Assembly: GCF_001308265.1 (NCBI RefSeq)
Contig: NZ_CP012023.1
Location: 1,254,932 to 1,318,931, forward strand
Reading direction: 5' to 3'
Source of the DNA: Celeribacter marinus
GTDB taxonomy: Bacteria > Pseudomonadota > Alphaproteobacteria > Rhodobacterales > Rhodobacteraceae
Length of the DNA: 64,000 nt
Positions 17,243 to 26,847 of the stretch are shown here, in pieces. The notes beneath the pieces were generated by a model. The model did not search any database. It was not told the origin of the DNA and saw nothing but the letters and a program-made list of their open reading frames with translations. Positions within the stretch are counted from its first letter, which is position 1. Every line of letters begins with the position of its first letter. Position numbers and translations under genes: made by a program.

Positions 17243-17944
17243 ATGCCGCAGACCCTCTCCCACCCGATCACCACACGTTGGCCCGCCAAAAATCCGTCCA
17301 TGTTACAATTCTACTCCTTTCCGACACCCAATGGCGTGAAAGTCTCGGTGGCCCTTGAGGAAATGGGGCTAGAGTATGAGCCGCATTTGGTCACGCTTGC
17401 GGATGCGGACGTGAAAAGCGAGGCGTTTTTAAGCCTCAATCCCAACAACAAAATTCCTGCAATCATCGATCCAAACGGCCCAGACGGCGCACAAATCGAA
17501 CTGTTTGAGAGCGGCGCTATCCTAATCTATCTGGCCGAAAAGTCCGGGCAATTCCTCTCCGCCGACCCCAAGACCAAATACGAGACGATCCAATGGCTGA
17601 TGTTCCAGATGGGCGGCGTGGGTCCGATGTTCGGGCAGTTGGGATTTTTCCACAAATTCGCAGGCGCCGCGATGGAGGATAAAACCGCCCGCGACCGTTA
17701 CGCAAACGAGGCAAAACGGCTCCTATCCGTGGTCGAATCCCGCTTAGACGGGCGTGAGTGGATGATGGGCGAGTATTCCATCGCAGACATGGCCCTTGCA
17801 CCGTGGCTTAATGGGCTCGATTTTTACGGCGCGCACGATATCACGGGGTTTGCGGATCTAACGAATGTTCCCGCGTATATCGAACGGTTTTACGCCCGTC
17901 CCGCCGTGCAGCGCGCGAAAAACATTCCCGCGCGCCCTGCATAA
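17243..17944 (+). CDS. Glutathione S-transferase family protein (YfcG/YghU-like disulfide-bond oxidoreductase)
   Basis: 233 residues. The N-terminal extension HPITTRWPAKNPSMLQFYSFPTPNG matches the Nu-class GSTs YfcG/YghU, which act as glutathione-dependent disulfide reductases; the region FPTPNGVKVSVALEE is the glutathione site, and NPNNKIPAIID supplies the cis-Pro. The C-terminal all-helical domain carries YSIADMALAPWL. Convergent with ytoQ, with only one base between the stops. Confidence 0.86.
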   Translation: MPQTLSHPITTRWPAKNPSMLQFYSFPTPNGVKVSVALEEMGLEYEPHLVTLADADVKSEAFLSLNPNNKIPAIIDPNGPDGAQIELFESGAILIYLAEKSGQFLSADPKTKYETIQWLMFQMGGVGPMFGQLGFFHKFAGAAMEDKTARDRYANEAKRLLSVVESRLDGREWMMGEYSIADMALAPWLNGLDFYGAHDITGFADLTNVPAYIERFYARPAVQRAKNIPARPA

Positions 17945-17945
17945 T

Positions 17946-18389
17946 TTAGGACGGTAGAGTCCCGTTTTGCACATAGCGTAGCATATCAACCACCTGCTGC
18001 GGCGTTTCGCACACTGCGAGCGCCGCGGCGTCAACCTCTTTGAGAGCATGCTGATGATCGGCCCCGTGCATAACGATCAATGCCTTGCCTTTGGCCGCGG
18101 CATAGCCCGCATCAAACGCGGCATTCCATTGTTTGTATTTTTCACCAAACCGCACCACGACCACATCCGCCGCCTCAATCGCGGCACGCGTACGGATCGC
18201 GTTGAGTTTTGCGCCTTTGTGATCATGCCAAAACTTGTCAGGCTCCGCCCCTAAGATCGCGACACCGCAATCATCTGAAGCCGCATGATCAGTTACCGGC
18301 GCGGAAAATTCGACATCAAGTCCTACCGCCCCCGCCACAATTTGATCGCGCCAATCGGTGTGAATCTCGCCTGACAAATAGACCTTCAT
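17946..18389 (-). CDS. ytoQ: YtoQ family protein
   Basis: 147 residues, starting MKVYLSGEIHTDWRD and containing VVVRFGEKYKQWNAAFDAGYAAA, both characteristic of YtoQ. The fold resembles nucleoside 2-deoxyribosyltransferase-like proteins, but the biochemical function is not established. Start at 18389, with GGGAGAGAGA upstream. No operon partner beyond pheT, which ends 70 bases before. Confidence 0.88.
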   Translation of the reverse strand: MKVYLSGEIHTDWRDQIVAGAVGLDVEFSAPVTDHAASDDCGVAILGAEPDKFWHDHKGAKLNAIRTRAAIEAADVVVVRFGEKYKQWNAAFDAGYAAAKGKALIVMHGADHQHALKEVDAAALAVCETPQQVVDMLRYVQNGTLPS

Positions 18390-18459
18390 ATCTCTCTCCC
18401 TTACCTGTGGAAAAGGAGGCCGTAGCCCCCTTTTCATGTCATAATCTTACTAGCGTGCG

Positions 18460-20853
18460 TTATCCGCGCAAGGTGCCGCCCGTAGCTTTCTCGACTTTCG
18501 CAACCACTTTGGCCGACAGTTCATCAAGGTCCTTTTCCTTGAGAGTCGCCTCTGTAGGTTGAATGCGCACAGTAATGGCGAGGGATTTCTTGTCCTCACC
18601 GAGCGACCCACCGACGAACTCATCAAATACGCTCACATCTGCAATCAGTGCCTTATCCGCGCCACCCGCCGCATTCACCACATCAAGCGCATTGACGGAT
18701 TTATCGACGACAAAGGCAAAATCACGCTCGACCGTTTGCAGATCATTGGTAAAAAACGCCGAGCGCGCCACTTTGACGCCGCGCGGCATCGGTGCCGCTT
18801 CAAGGTACACGGTGAATGCCACAGCGGGGCCTTTAACGCCCATTTGTTTGAGCACTTTGGGGTGCACTTCGCCAAACTGCGCGAGGACTTTCTTCGGCCC
18901 GAGACAGATTTTGCCCGACCGACCAGGATGAAACCACGCCGAAGCATCACGCATGATCTGCGCTTTGGCGGGCGCGCCGATAGCGGCCAATACCGCCTCT
19001 GCGTCCGCTTTGGCATCATACAGGTCGGTAGCGCGGCGTTCACCATGCACATCTTTGGGACCATTCCCGCCGACGAGTAGGCCCGCCAGTTGCACATGTT
19101 GCTCACCCGGCTCACCACCGTGGAACGCAGGCCCGCATTCAAACAGAGACAAATCGGCAAACCCGCGGGCCTGATTGCGGCTCGCCGCTTGCAACAGGCC
19201 GATCAATAGATCAGGACGCATGTGGCTCATCTCGGACGAGATCGGGTTTTGCAATTTCACCGCATCCGTACCGCCGCCAAACAGCTGTGCTGACGCCTCA
19301 TCCACAAATGAATAGGTGACGCATTCATTATAGCCCAACGCCGCCGCCGTGTGGCGCGCCGCGCTTTCGCGCACCTGCATCGGGGTCTGGATTTGCTTGG
19401 CCACACCCGTAGGACGCGGCAAGGGTTTTGGTTCCAGATGCGTGAGACTTTCAACGCGGGCGACTTCCTCAACGAGGTCCGCTGAGCCAAGCACATCGGG
19501 ACGCCACGACGGCACCTTGGCCATATCGCCGTCCATCTCGAACCCCAAGGCGGTCAGAATGTCGACCTGACGCGCGGGCGTGATCTCCATCCCCACGAGC
19601 GACTGCACGCGGTCAGTATCAAGCGCATAGGCGCGGCTCACATCAGGCACGGACCCTGCGACAACAACCTCGGACGGCGCTCCACCGCACAACTCAAGGA
19701 TCATCGCGGTGGCGTCTTCCAACGCTTGCATGTTGTAGGCGGGATCAATGCCGCGCTCGTTGCGGTACCGCGCGTCGGAATTGATTTTGAGCGCACGGCC
19801 GGACTTGGCAATGTCGAGCGTATTCCACACCGCCGCCTCAACAAACACATCTACGGTGTCGTCGGTACAGCCCGTTTCCAAACCGCCCATGACGCCCGCA
19901 ACGCTTTCCACCTTGCCACTCGACGAAATCACCATCGCGCCCTCGGGCATGGTGTAGGTTTTCTCGTCCAGAGCCACGAGCGTTTCGCCGCCCTTGGCGC
20001 GGTGGATGGACAGGCCACCCTCCACTTTGCCCGCGTCAAAAACGTGTAGCGGACGGTTGCGATCATAGGTGAAAAAGTTGGTGACATCGACAAGCGCCGA
20101 AATCGGACGCAGACCAATCGCGGTCAAACGGTCCTGCAACCACTGTGGCGAAGGGCCGTTTTTCACACCCTTAATCAAACGCCCCGCAAAAACGAAACAG
20201 CCGTCTTCCGCCCCTGCCTCGATCGTCACGGAAATCGGATTGGCAAAGGTGCCCGCAACGGTCGGGGTCGCGGGGGTTTTGAGCGTCCCAAGGCCACGCG
20301 CGGCCAGATCACGGGCAATCCCGTGCACGCCAAGCGCATCGGGACGATTGGGCGTAATCGCGATCTCGATCACAGGCTCGACTTTGGACGGGTCATGTTG
20401 CGCCAGATAGTCGGCAAACTCCATGCCGATCTCGCCGCCCTCAAGCTCGATAATCCCGTCATGATCCTCACCGAGGTTCAATTCGCGCATCGACGCCATC
20501 ATGCCAAAGCTCTCGACACCGCGGATTTTGCCGACAGAAATCGTAATATCCAACCCCGGAATATACATGCCCGGCTTGGCCAGAACGGCGGTGATGCCCG
20601 CCCGCGCGTTGGGCGCGCCGCATACGATCTGGGTTTCGCCCTCGTCGGTATCGACGGTGCAAACGCGCAATTTGTCGGCATCGGGATGACCCACGGCCTC
20701 GCGCACTTTCACGAGTTTAAAGCCCTTGAGCGCCTCGGCGGGGTTTTCCACGCCTTCCACTTCGAGACCCAGATCGGTCAGCGCATAAAGGATGTCGTCG
20801 AGCGGGGCATCGGTTTCGAGGTGCTCTTTGAGCCAAGACAGCGTGAATTTCAT
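18460..20853 (-). CDS. pheT: Phenylalanyl-tRNA synthetase beta subunit
   Basis: 797 residues, charges tRNA-Phe together with PheS as an alpha2-beta2 complex. Domain order: MKFTLSWLKEHLETDAPL, tRNA-binding OB domain (~40-150), B3/B4 editing domain (TPNRPDALGVHGIARDLAA), B5 domain, catalytic-like core, and the FDX-ACB anticodon-binding domain at the end (RDFAFVVDKSVNALDVV...). Start at 20853 follows AAGGAGAG. In the operon pheS - hypothetical - ASCH gene - pheT, so pheS and pheT are separated by about 1 kb of unrelated genes. Confidence 0.96.
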   Translation of the reverse strand: MKFTLSWLKEHLETDAPLDDILYALTDLGLEVEGVENPAEALKGFKLVKVREAVGHPDADKLRVCTVDTDEGETQIVCGAPNARAGITAVLAKPGMYIPGLDITISVGKIRGVESFGMMASMRELNLGEDHDGIIELEGGEIGMEFADYLAQHDPSKVEPVIEIAITPNRPDALGVHGIARDLAARGLGTLKTPATPTVAGTFANPISVTIEAGAEDGCFVFAGRLIKGVKNGPSPQWLQDRLTAIGLRPISALVDVTNFFTYDRNRPLHVFDAGKVEGGLSIHRAKGGETLVALDEKTYTMPEGAMVISSSGKVESVAGVMGGLETGCTDDTVDVFVEAAVWNTLDIAKSGRALKINSDARYRNERGIDPAYNMQALEDATAMILELCGGAPSEVVVAGSVPDVSRAYALDTDRVQSLVGMEITPARQVDILTALGFEMDGDMAKVPSWRPDVLGSADLVEEVARVESLTHLEPKPLPRPTGVAKQIQTPMQVRESAARHTAAALGYNECVTYSFVDEASAQLFGGGTDAVKLQNPISSEMSHMRPDLLIGLLQAASRNQARGFADLSLFECGPAFHGGEPGEQHVQLAGLLVGGNGPKDVHGERRATDLYDAKADAEAVLAAIGAPAKAQIMRDASAWFHPGRSGKICLGPKKVLAQFGEVHPKVLKQMGVKGPAVAFTVYLEAAPMPRGVKVARSAFFTNDLQTVERDFAFVVDKSVNALDVVNAAGGADKALIADVSVFDEFVGGSLGEDKKSLAITVRIQPTEATLKEKDLDELSAKVVAKVEKATGGTLRG

Positions 20854-20905
20854 AGCGTTCTCTCCTTGCCCCTGCGGGCGTCGGTTTGCGTGTCGGGAGG
20901 GGGCG

Positions 20906-21349
20906 TTAGCGGACGCCCAAATCCTCAACCAATTCGAATGTTTCAAAAACCAAAAGCGTATCGCGATCCAGATCAAAGCCCTTTTCGCCGCGTGTGCCGA
21001 ACGCTTTGGTAATGCGTTTGCGCCATGCGTCGATGTCTTTGTCCTCGCCTTCAAGCTTGGCCATTTGCGGCGTCACATGGCGGAACTTGATGCGGTCCAC
21101 CTTGAGCGTGCGCACGACCATCGCGGGGGTGCCGTCCCAGTTGGCGATGATGTCAGCACGCCCCACTTGCGGGAGCGCGTCAGGGTCATTGTCAAACTCG
21201 GAAAACGGCAAACAGGTCGCAGTTTTCTTGCCCGATGCCACGAGCAGGTTCAACGCATTCACCCGCGCCTCATCCTCCGCCAACCGAAACGTCCCCGCGC
21301 CGGGATAGGTGATTTGGAGGTCTTCCATGTTGTCGTTTTGGTCGGTCAT
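20906..21349 (-). CDS. ASCH domain-containing protein
   Basis: 147-residue protein with an ASCH fold: FRLAEDEARVNALNLLVASGKKTATC near the start (the GKKTATC motif is diagnostic), IIANWDGTPAMVVRTLKVDRIKF, and FETFELVEDL at the end. ASCH proteins bind RNA or modified nucleosides; an E. coli homologue (YqfB) is an N4-acetylcytidine amidohydrolase, so a role in nucleoside/RNA metabolism is plausible. It is inserted between pheS and pheT. A start eight codons in (MEDLQITYPG, 21328) is possible. Confidence 0.82.
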   Translation of the reverse strand: MTDQNDNMEDLQITYPGAGTFRLAEDEARVNALNLLVASGKKTATCLPFSEFDNDPDALPQVGRADIIANWDGTPAMVVRTLKVDRIKFRHVTPQMAKLEGEDKDIDAWRKRITKAFGTRGEKGFDLDRDTLLVFETFELVEDLGVR

Positions 21350-21379
21350 TTTATCCTCATCTAGAGCAATTGGTGGAGT

Positions 21380-21865
21380 TTAGCGTGGGAAACGTCCGAG
21401 AGAGACCGCAAGGCCCCTCGAAAACTCAGCTATCATTTCGAGGGAAATTTTTGAGCTTCCAAGAACATCCCCTCTCATCGCATGGATTGCTGCATCCATG
21501 ACATCCTCCATACTCTTTATCCGCGCCTTTCTAACACTCGAATCACCCCCAAGCTCAGCGCCGGCAGCAATAATTGCTGTTGATACTGGCTTCAGCTTTT
21601 CGACGACCGCATCAGGAGCACAGACCAATATCTCAGCCTGAATTTTCCTAAATTCTCGGTATGAAGCAAAACTCGCTCCAACATCTTTATTATGAAACTC
21701 CACAATACAGTCATCAAATAGTGCTACAAGTTTTCGGTAGAGGTCACGCCTTTCAGCTCGCAGCTGATTAGACCGATCAATAGACCTTTGGATTTGGTAG
21801 ACAATAGCACCACCAACAAGGCCCAAAATCGGTACAGCTATTGCGATCCAATTGCCAATACTCAC
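21380..21865 (-). CDS. Hypothetical protein with N-terminal membrane helix, inserted in the pheST operon
   Basis: 161 residues, function not recognised. Residues ~5-24 ([20 protein letters not shown]) form one membrane helix, followed by an Arg-rich, probably helical cytoplasmic part ([20 protein letters not shown]). It begins with GTG overlapping the pheS TGA (GTGA), so translation is coupled to pheS. The DNA is visibly more AT-rich than pheS or pheT, with codons such as ATA, TTA and AAT more frequent, suggesting recent acquisition. It could be an accessory or phage-defence type small membrane protein, but nothing proves that. Confidence 0.7.
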   Translation of the reverse strand: MSIGNWIAIAVPILGLVGGAIVYQIQRSIDRSNQLRAERRDLYRKLVALFDDCIVEFHNKDVGASFASYREFRKIQAEILVCAPDAVVEKLKPVSTAIIAAGAELGGDSSVRKARIKSMEDVMDAAIHAMRGDVLGSSKISLEMIAEFSRGLAVSLGRFPR

Positions 21866-22932
21866 CCGTGAATCCCCCCCGCCAACGTAGGCACGCCGAG
21901 CGGATTGAACCCGTAGTGGCGCAGCCAGCGCAGGTCGCTGTCAAAAAAGGCGCGCAGGTCGGGGATGCCGTATTTGAGCATGGCAAGGCGGTCGATGCCC
22001 ATGCCGAAGGCAAAGCCTTGCCATTCATCGGGGTCGATCCCACCCGCTTTGAGCACGTTGGGGTGCATCATGCCGCTGCCCAACACTTCGAGCCAATCGT
22101 CGCCCTCGCCCACTTTGACGGTGCCGTTGTCCCATTTGCACTGGATATCCACCTCCGCCGAGGGTTCGGTGAACGGAAAGTGCGAGGCGCGAAAACGGGT
22201 TTTGACTTTGGTGCCGAAAAACGCGGTAAAGAACTCTTCGAGGACCCATTTGAGGTTGGCCATCGACACGTCTTTGCCAAGGCACATGCCCTCAACTTGG
22301 TGGAACATCGGCGTGTGGGTCTGGTCGTAATCACAACGGTAGACACGGCCCGGCGCGATGATGCGGATCGGCGCGCCCTGTTCGGTCAACGCGCGGATTT
22401 GGACGGGGGACGTATGCGTGCGCAACACATGCGGGGCGCGATCGTCGCCCTCGGCACGGTGCATGTAAAACGTATCATGCTCTTGGCGTGCGGGGTGGTG
22501 CGGCGGAATGTTGAGCGCGTCGAAATTGTGCCAATCGTCCTCGATTTGCGGGCCTTCGGCCACGGCGAATCCGAGATCGGCAAAGATCGCGTAAATCTCT
22601 TCGGAGACGCGCGAAATCGGGTGCAGCGTGCCTTGCGGACGCGCACGTGCGGGGAGAGTGACGTCAAGCCACTCTTCGGCAAGACGGGCATCAAGAGCGG
22701 CATCCTCAAGAGCGATCTTTTTGGCAGCAAGTGCAGCGTTGATCTCGTCTTTGAGCGCGTTGAGTTTGGGGCCGACCTCTTGGCGTTGCTCGGGCGTCAT
22801 TTTGCCAAGCTCGCGCATTTTCAGAGCCACTTCGCCCTTTTTGCCGACAGCCTGAAGGCGGATGTCCTCAAGCGTAGTCTCGTCGCCCGCAGTCAAAATG
22901 GCGGTGAGGTATTTGGTCTTTAGGTCGTCCAT
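21862..22932 (-). CDS. pheS: Phenylalanyl-tRNA synthetase alpha subunit
   Basis: 356 residues, catalytic subunit. The N-terminal coiled coil (~1-90) is followed by class II motifs: motif 2 region [19 protein letters not shown], and the C-terminal [14 protein letters not shown] (motif 3). [17 protein letters not shown] and [11 protein letters not shown] are typical of PheS. Start at 22932 has AGGGGTG upstream. First gene of the pheS operon; a terminator hairpin after rplT separates it from the ribosomal genes. Confidence 0.96.
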   Translation of the reverse strand: MDDLKTKYLTAILTAGDETTLEDIRLQAVGKKGEVALKMRELGKMTPEQRQEVGPKLNALKDEINAALAAKKIALEDAALDARLAEEWLDVTLPARARPQGTLHPISRVSEEIYAIFADLGFAVAEGPQIEDDWHNFDALNIPPHHPARQEHDTFYMHRAEGDDRAPHVLRTHTSPVQIRALTEQGAPIRIIAPGRVYRCDYDQTHTPMFHQVEGMCLGKDVSMANLKWVLEEFFTAFFGTKVKTRFRASHFPFTEPSAEVDIQCKWDNGTVKVGEGDDWLEVLGSGMMHPNVLKAGGIDPDEWQGFAFGMGIDRLAMLKYGIPDLRAFFDSDLRWLRHYGFNPLGVPTLAGGIHG

Positions 22933-23023
22933 CTGACACCCCTGTATTCTGGGCGTCCCTGCAATCGGTGCGCGCCCTCATTCATGTTCCCCCGCTTGGT
23001 ATCACGGAAGGTTTGAAAAGCAA

Positions 23024-23058
23024 GAAGCCGCGAGCCTCCTGTGGAGGTCCGCGGCTTC
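23024..23058 (-). terminator. Hairpin between rplT and pheS (terminator or attenuator)
   Basis: GAAGCCGCG (23024-23032) pairs with CGCGGCTTC (23050-23058), with an inner CCTCC/GGAGG pair. On the minus strand TTGCTTTTC follows. It lies 27 bases after rplT and 91 before pheS. No Phe-rich leader peptide was found. Confidence 0.7.
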
Positions 23059-23085
23059 AATTTTGCGGTTTTCCGTGTGGAAAAC

Positions 23086-23445
23086 TTAGAGCGCGGCCTT
23101 CGCCTTATCGACGATGGCGCCAAACGCTTCGGGCTCGTGCACGGCGAGATCGGCGAGAACCTTACGGTCCACTTCGATACCGGCAAGCGACAGGCCGTTG
23201 ATGAACTTCGAGTACGTCAAACCATCATCGTGCGCGCGAACAGCAGCGTTAATACGCTGGATCCACAAAGCGCGGAAGTTGCGCTTGCGATTTTTACGGT
23301 CGCGTGTCGCGTATTGGTTTGCCTTATCGACAGCCTGCGTTGCGGTGCGGAAGTTACGGCTACGGGCGCCATAATAGCCTTTCGCGGCCTTAACGATTTT
23401 ACGGTGACGGGCGTGGGTAACGGTACCACCTTTGGTGCGGGACAT
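23086..23445 (-). CDS. rplT: 50S ribosomal protein bL20
   Basis: 119 residues. [30 protein letters not shown] and [21 protein letters not shown] are diagnostic. It binds 23S rRNA early in 50S assembly. Follows rpmI by 14 bases; infC, its usual third partner in many bacteria, is not in this neighbourhood. Confidence 0.97.
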   Translation of the reverse strand: MSRTKGGTVTHARHRKIVKAAKGYYGARSRNFRTATQAVDKANQYATRDRKNRKRNFRALWIQRINAAVRAHDDGLTYSKFINGLSLAGIEVDRKVLADLAVHEPEAFGAIVDKAKAAL

Positions 23446-23459
23446 ATCCTAGCTCCTTC

Positions 23460-23660
23460 TTAGCGGTCGTATGGCATGTAGGACTTCACGATCTTCGCAT
23501 CTGGTGCGGAGAGCGTGGTTGTACCACGTGCGTCACGGATAAATTTCTTGTGGCGTTTGATCATGCCGTGGCGTTTGCCGGCCTGACCTGCCATGACCTT
23601 GCCAGTGGCGGTCACTTTAAAGCGCTTCTTAGCGCTCGATTTGGTCTTCATCTTGGGCAT
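23460..23660 (-). CDS. rpmI: 50S ribosomal protein bL35
   Basis: 66 residues, [21 protein letters not shown], then [18 protein letters not shown]. Start at 23660: the ribosome site AGGAGAT (23661-23668) itself overlaps an earlier in-frame ATG at 23666, which is therefore not the start. Leads the rpmI-rplT operon with a leader of ~80-100 nt and a plausible promoter at 23738-23765. Confidence 0.95.
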   Translation of the reverse strand: MPKMKTKSSAKKRFKVTATGKVMAGQAGKRHGMIKRHKKFIRDARGTTTLSAPDAKIVKSYMPYDR

Positions 23661-23737
23661 TTCCATCTCCTATTTTTCGATGGTTAAAACGCGCGACTCG
23701 GCATGCCTTTGAGCCGGTCCCGCACCATGAGCGCGTC

Positions 23738-23765
23738 CAATTACACGCACGGACGTCTTTGACAA
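23738..23765 (-). promoter_or_regulatory. Probable promoter of rpmI-rplT
   Basis: Read on the minus strand: TTGTCA (23765-23760), 16-base spacer, TAATTG (23743-23738). Places the start about 70 bases upstream of rpmI. Confidence 0.45.
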
Positions 23766-23804
23766 GTGGAATTGATGCAATTTACGGGTATTTCGGCCTA
23801 TTTA

Positions 23805-24026
23805 TTAGAAATAGCGGCCTAAAACGCGGGTCAATGCCATTGGGATGTCTCCCACCGCATATCCACCGGGGTGTTGTGTGACGGCGAGGATCAAAAGACC
23901 CCCGCCGATCATAACCAGTATAGCCGCTGCGCGGGGCGGCCGACTTTCAGACAATGCCCCAATCACGGTTGGAATAGCGAGGACCAAGATGACCGTGCCA
24001 AGTACAAGAAATAGATCGGTATCCAT
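23805..24026 (-). CDS. Small two-TM membrane protein, hypothetical
   Basis: 73 residues from the ATG at 24026 (MDTDLFLVLG). Two hydrophobic stretches: LVLGTVILVLAIPTVIGAL (~7-25) and AAAILVMIGGGLLILAV (~33-49), with a short Arg-Pro-Pro-Arg loop between, so a hairpin membrane protein. It follows pyk by about 36 bases on the same strand and may be co-transcribed. Function unknown; small genes next to pyk are common in this family of bacteria. Confidence 0.7.
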   Translation of the reverse strand: MDTDLFLVLGTVILVLAIPTVIGALSESRPPRAAAILVMIGGGLLILAVTQHPGGYAVGDIPMALTRVLGRYF

Positions 24027-24062
24027 AAACCCCACCACCAAAATTACGACTTAAGTCCGCAA

Positions 24063-25508
24063 TTATTCCGGATCGGTGTTGAAAATCAAGCGTTCGTCGC
24101 ATGGAGCAACACGAAGAATGTTAGTCGAGCCAGGTTGATTGAACGGAATCCCCGCCGTGACCACGATCATATCTTTCTCGGTGGCAAAGCCCGCTGTGCG
24201 TGCCGCACGTGCCGCATTGACCACAGCCATTTTAAAGCGCTCGACCTCACCCGTTATCACACAGTGCATACCCCAATAGAGGCACAACTTGCGCGCGGTT
24301 TTGCGGCGCGATGTCATTGCGATGATTGGCACGTGTGGACGTTCGCGCGCCGTAAGAGATGCGGTTGTGCCACTCTCGGAGTAACACACGATCGCCTTCA
24401 CGTTGGTTGTCTCTGCAATTTCTCGGGCAGCGGACACGATGGCATCGGCCACAGTGTCTTTTGAGGCAGAGCGTGACGCATCGATGATGGAGCGGTAGGT
24501 GTCGTCGTTCTCAACCTCCATCGCCACGTTGTGCATCGTCGTGACCGCCTCAATCGGGTAGTTGCCTGCGGCGGACTCGGCGGACAGCATAATGGCGTCA
24601 GCGCCCTCATAGATCGCGGTCGCAACGTCGGACACCTCGGCGCGGGTCGGCATCGGACTTTCGATCATGCTTTCGAGCATCTGCGTGGCCACGATCACCG
24701 GTTTGGCAGCGGCGCGACATTTGCGGATCAGGCGCTTTTGGATCGGTGGAACGGCGTGAACCGGAAGTTCCACACCAAGATCACCACGAGCCACCATAAT
24801 CCCATCAGATGCCGCCAGAATGTCGTCGAAATTTTCAACGGCAGACGGCTTTTCAATCTTGGCGAGAACCGCGGCGCGGCCATTCACAAGCTGTTTGGCC
24901 TCAACCATATCCTCGGGACGCTGCACAAATGACAAGGCAACCCAATCAACACCCAACTCACAGGTAAATTCGAGGTCTTTGCGGTCTTTGTCGGACAGAG
25001 CGGCAAGTGGAAGCAACACGTCCGGAACGTTCACGCCTTTGCGGTCGGAAATGGTGCCGCCAACGATGACAACGCAATTGGCAAAATCTTCACCACAATC
25101 CTCAACCTGAAGGCGGATTTTACCGTCATTCACAAGAAGGTTTGCGCCGGGCCTGAGTGCCGCAAAAATTTCGGGATGGGGAAGCTGGACGCGTTTGCTG
25201 TCACCCGGGGTCGGATCGAGGTCGAGGCGCAACTTGTCGCCTTCTTCAAGATCGTGCGCTCCTGACGAAAACTTGCCAACGCGCAATTTCGGCCCCTGAA
25301 GGTCGGCGAGAATCGCAATTGGTCGACCGAGGTCGGTTTCGACCTTGCGGATAATCTCGTGGCGGACACGGATCTCTTCGTGCTCTCCGTGGCTCATGTT
25401 AAGACGGAATACGTCTGCACCGGCCTCCGCGAGCGCGCGGATCATTTCATAGTCGTTGGAAGCGGGCCCAAGTGTGGCCACGATTTTTACGTTCCGTAAG
25501 CGTCGCAT
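24063..25508 (-). CDS. pyk: Pyruvate kinase
   Basis: 481 residues. Motifs: KIVATLGPASNDYEMI, VFRLNMSHGEHEE, KIEKPSAVENFDDI (catalytic Lys), MVARGDLGVELP, and TQMLESMIESPMPTRAEV followed by AIMLSAESAAG. It makes ATP and pyruvate from PEP. The C-terminal allosteric domain (CYSESGTTASLTARERPHVPI) is present. Divergent from the amidohydrolase gene at 25645. Confidence 0.97.
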   Translation of the reverse strand: MRRLRNVKIVATLGPASNDYEMIRALAEAGADVFRLNMSHGEHEEIRVRHEIIRKVETDLGRPIAILADLQGPKLRVGKFSSGAHDLEEGDKLRLDLDPTPGDSKRVQLPHPEIFAALRPGANLLVNDGKIRLQVEDCGEDFANCVVIVGGTISDRKGVNVPDVLLPLAALSDKDRKDLEFTCELGVDWVALSFVQRPEDMVEAKQLVNGRAAVLAKIEKPSAVENFDDILAASDGIMVARGDLGVELPVHAVPPIQKRLIRKCRAAAKPVIVATQMLESMIESPMPTRAEVSDVATAIYEGADAIMLSAESAAGNYPIEAVTTMHNVAMEVENDDTYRSIIDASRSASKDTVADAIVSAAREIAETTNVKAIVCYSESGTTASLTARERPHVPIIAMTSRRKTARKLCLYWGMHCVITGEVERFKMAVVNAARAARTAGFATEKDMIVVTAGIPFNQPGSTNILRVAPCDERLIFNTDPE

Positions 25509-25644
25509 ACTGCCTTACATCCTTTTTGGTGAGTTCATTTCTATCAGGGCCATCCCCTATATGCCGCAAACACGAGGGCGGCACAACTGGCGTGTTTAGC
25601 GCAAACAGTTTAAGCATGTATAGCACAACAAACATGATGGACGC

Positions 25645-26430
25645 ATGACGCACTCTTCTTATTTCGAAATTATCGGACCTGCCCGCTCGGGGCGTTGGCT
25701 TATCACCTGTGACCATGCGAGCAATCGCGTGCCTGACGAGATCGGCCTGAATGGCTCCGGTGATTTAGGCATCTCACCCGCCGACATGGCGCGCCATATT
25801 GCCTATGATGTGGGGGCGCGCGGCGTCACGATCGAGCTGGCGCAACTGTTGGACAGTCCCGCGATTGCTACCGACTTTTCGCGCCTTGTGATCGACCCGA
25901 ACCGTGGCATGGATGATCCGACATTGGTGCGCAAAATTTATGACGGCTCGATCATTCCCGCAAACCGCCATGCGGATGCGGCAGAGATTGAACGCCGTCT
26001 GAACGCGTATTACCGCCCCTATCATGACGCCTACGAAACACTCGCAGCCCGCCAAAACGACACCGTTGTTGTAGCCATTCACAGCTTCACCCCACAACTC
26101 AAATCCCGCCCGCGCAGGCCGTGGCAGATTGGTATACTCTCAGCCTACGACAAACGATTGTCCGCACCACTTATCGCGGCCATGGAATCGGACCCCACAC
26201 TTCTGGCCGAGGCGGATAAAATCGGCGAACGGTTGTGCATTGGCGACAACGAGCCATATGATGGAAGCCTCCCTGGTGACGCGATAGATCAGCACGCGCT
26301 CCACAAAGGGCGATTGAACGTCCTGATCGAACTGCGGTCTGATCTGATTGAGACACCAGACGCGCAACGCCGTTGGGCCGGTTTACTCGCGCCAATTCTT
26401 AGGGCCACATTGGCGACAATTGACCCGTAA
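25645..26430 (+). CDS. N-formylglutamate amidohydrolase family protein
   Basis: 261 residues, HutG/FGase family, recognised by LITCDHASNRVPDEIG near the start, FSRLVIDPNRG and AIHSFTP (His), and LIELRSDLIE. The family removes formyl groups from N-formyl-L-glutamate in histidine breakdown, but no hut genes are near, so the actual N-acyl substrate is open. It sits 12 bases before a DUF1244 gene in one unit. Its closeness (3 kb) to dgcN/dgcA, which make N-acyl-glutamates, is worth noting but may be chance. Confidence 0.82.
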   Translation: MTHSSYFEIIGPARSGRWLITCDHASNRVPDEIGLNGSGDLGISPADMARHIAYDVGARGVTIELAQLLDSPAIATDFSRLVIDPNRGMDDPTLVRKIYDGSIIPANRHADAAEIERRLNAYYRPYHDAYETLAARQNDTVVVAIHSFTPQLKSRPRRPWQIGILSAYDKRLSAPLIAAMESDPTLLAEADKIGERLCIGDNEPYDGSLPGDAIDQHALHKGRLNVLIELRSDLIETPDAQRRWAGLLAPILRATLATIDP

Positions 26431-26442
26431 AGGACACAGAAC

Positions 26443-26775
26443 ATGACAACTGATATCGACAACCAAACCCGTATTGAAATCGAAGCCGCCGCCTTTCGCG
26501 CGCTGCGCGAGCACCTAATGGTGAAACGTACAGATGTTCAGAACATCGACATGATGAACCTCGCGGGCTTTTGCCGAAACTGCCTAAGCCGGTGGTACCA
26601 AGAGGCCGCCAATGCGCACGGTATAGATATGACAAAAGACGAGGCACGCGAAATCTACTACGGGATGCCCTACGAATCGTGGAAAGACGTCAATCAGAGC
26701 CCCGCATCGCAAGAGCAACAGGCGGCATTCACCGCGGCCTATGAGGCCAATGTCGTCCCACTCAAGGCGGAATAG
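26443..26775 (+). CDS. DUF1244 family protein
   Basis: 110 residues. Distinctive core: AFRALREHLMVKRTDVQNIDMMNLAGFCRNCLSRWY (broken by the window of conserved Cys-x2-Cys, FCRNCLS) and KDEAREIYYGMPYESWK. The CRNC motif and a bound-metal fold are features of this alphaproteobacteria/gammaproteobacteria family. Function unknown. Translationally close to the amidohydrolase (12 bases), with AAGGACACAGAAC as its ribosome site. Confidence 0.88.
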   Translation: MTTDIDNQTRIEIEAAAFRALREHLMVKRTDVQNIDMMNLAGFCRNCLSRWYQEAANAHGIDMTKDEAREIYYGMPYESWKDVNQSPASQEQQAAFTAAYEANVVPLKAE

Positions 26776-26847
26776 GGAAACAATCATCCGCATCGGCGCC
26801 CACTGTTTCGCGGCCTCACGCCAGCACCCTAAAGTTGCCATATTTCG

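Noticed and set aside
21841..22923. 360-residue plus-strand ORF opposite pheS
   Set aside because: Shadow of PheS on the opposite strand; PheS has full class II motifs.
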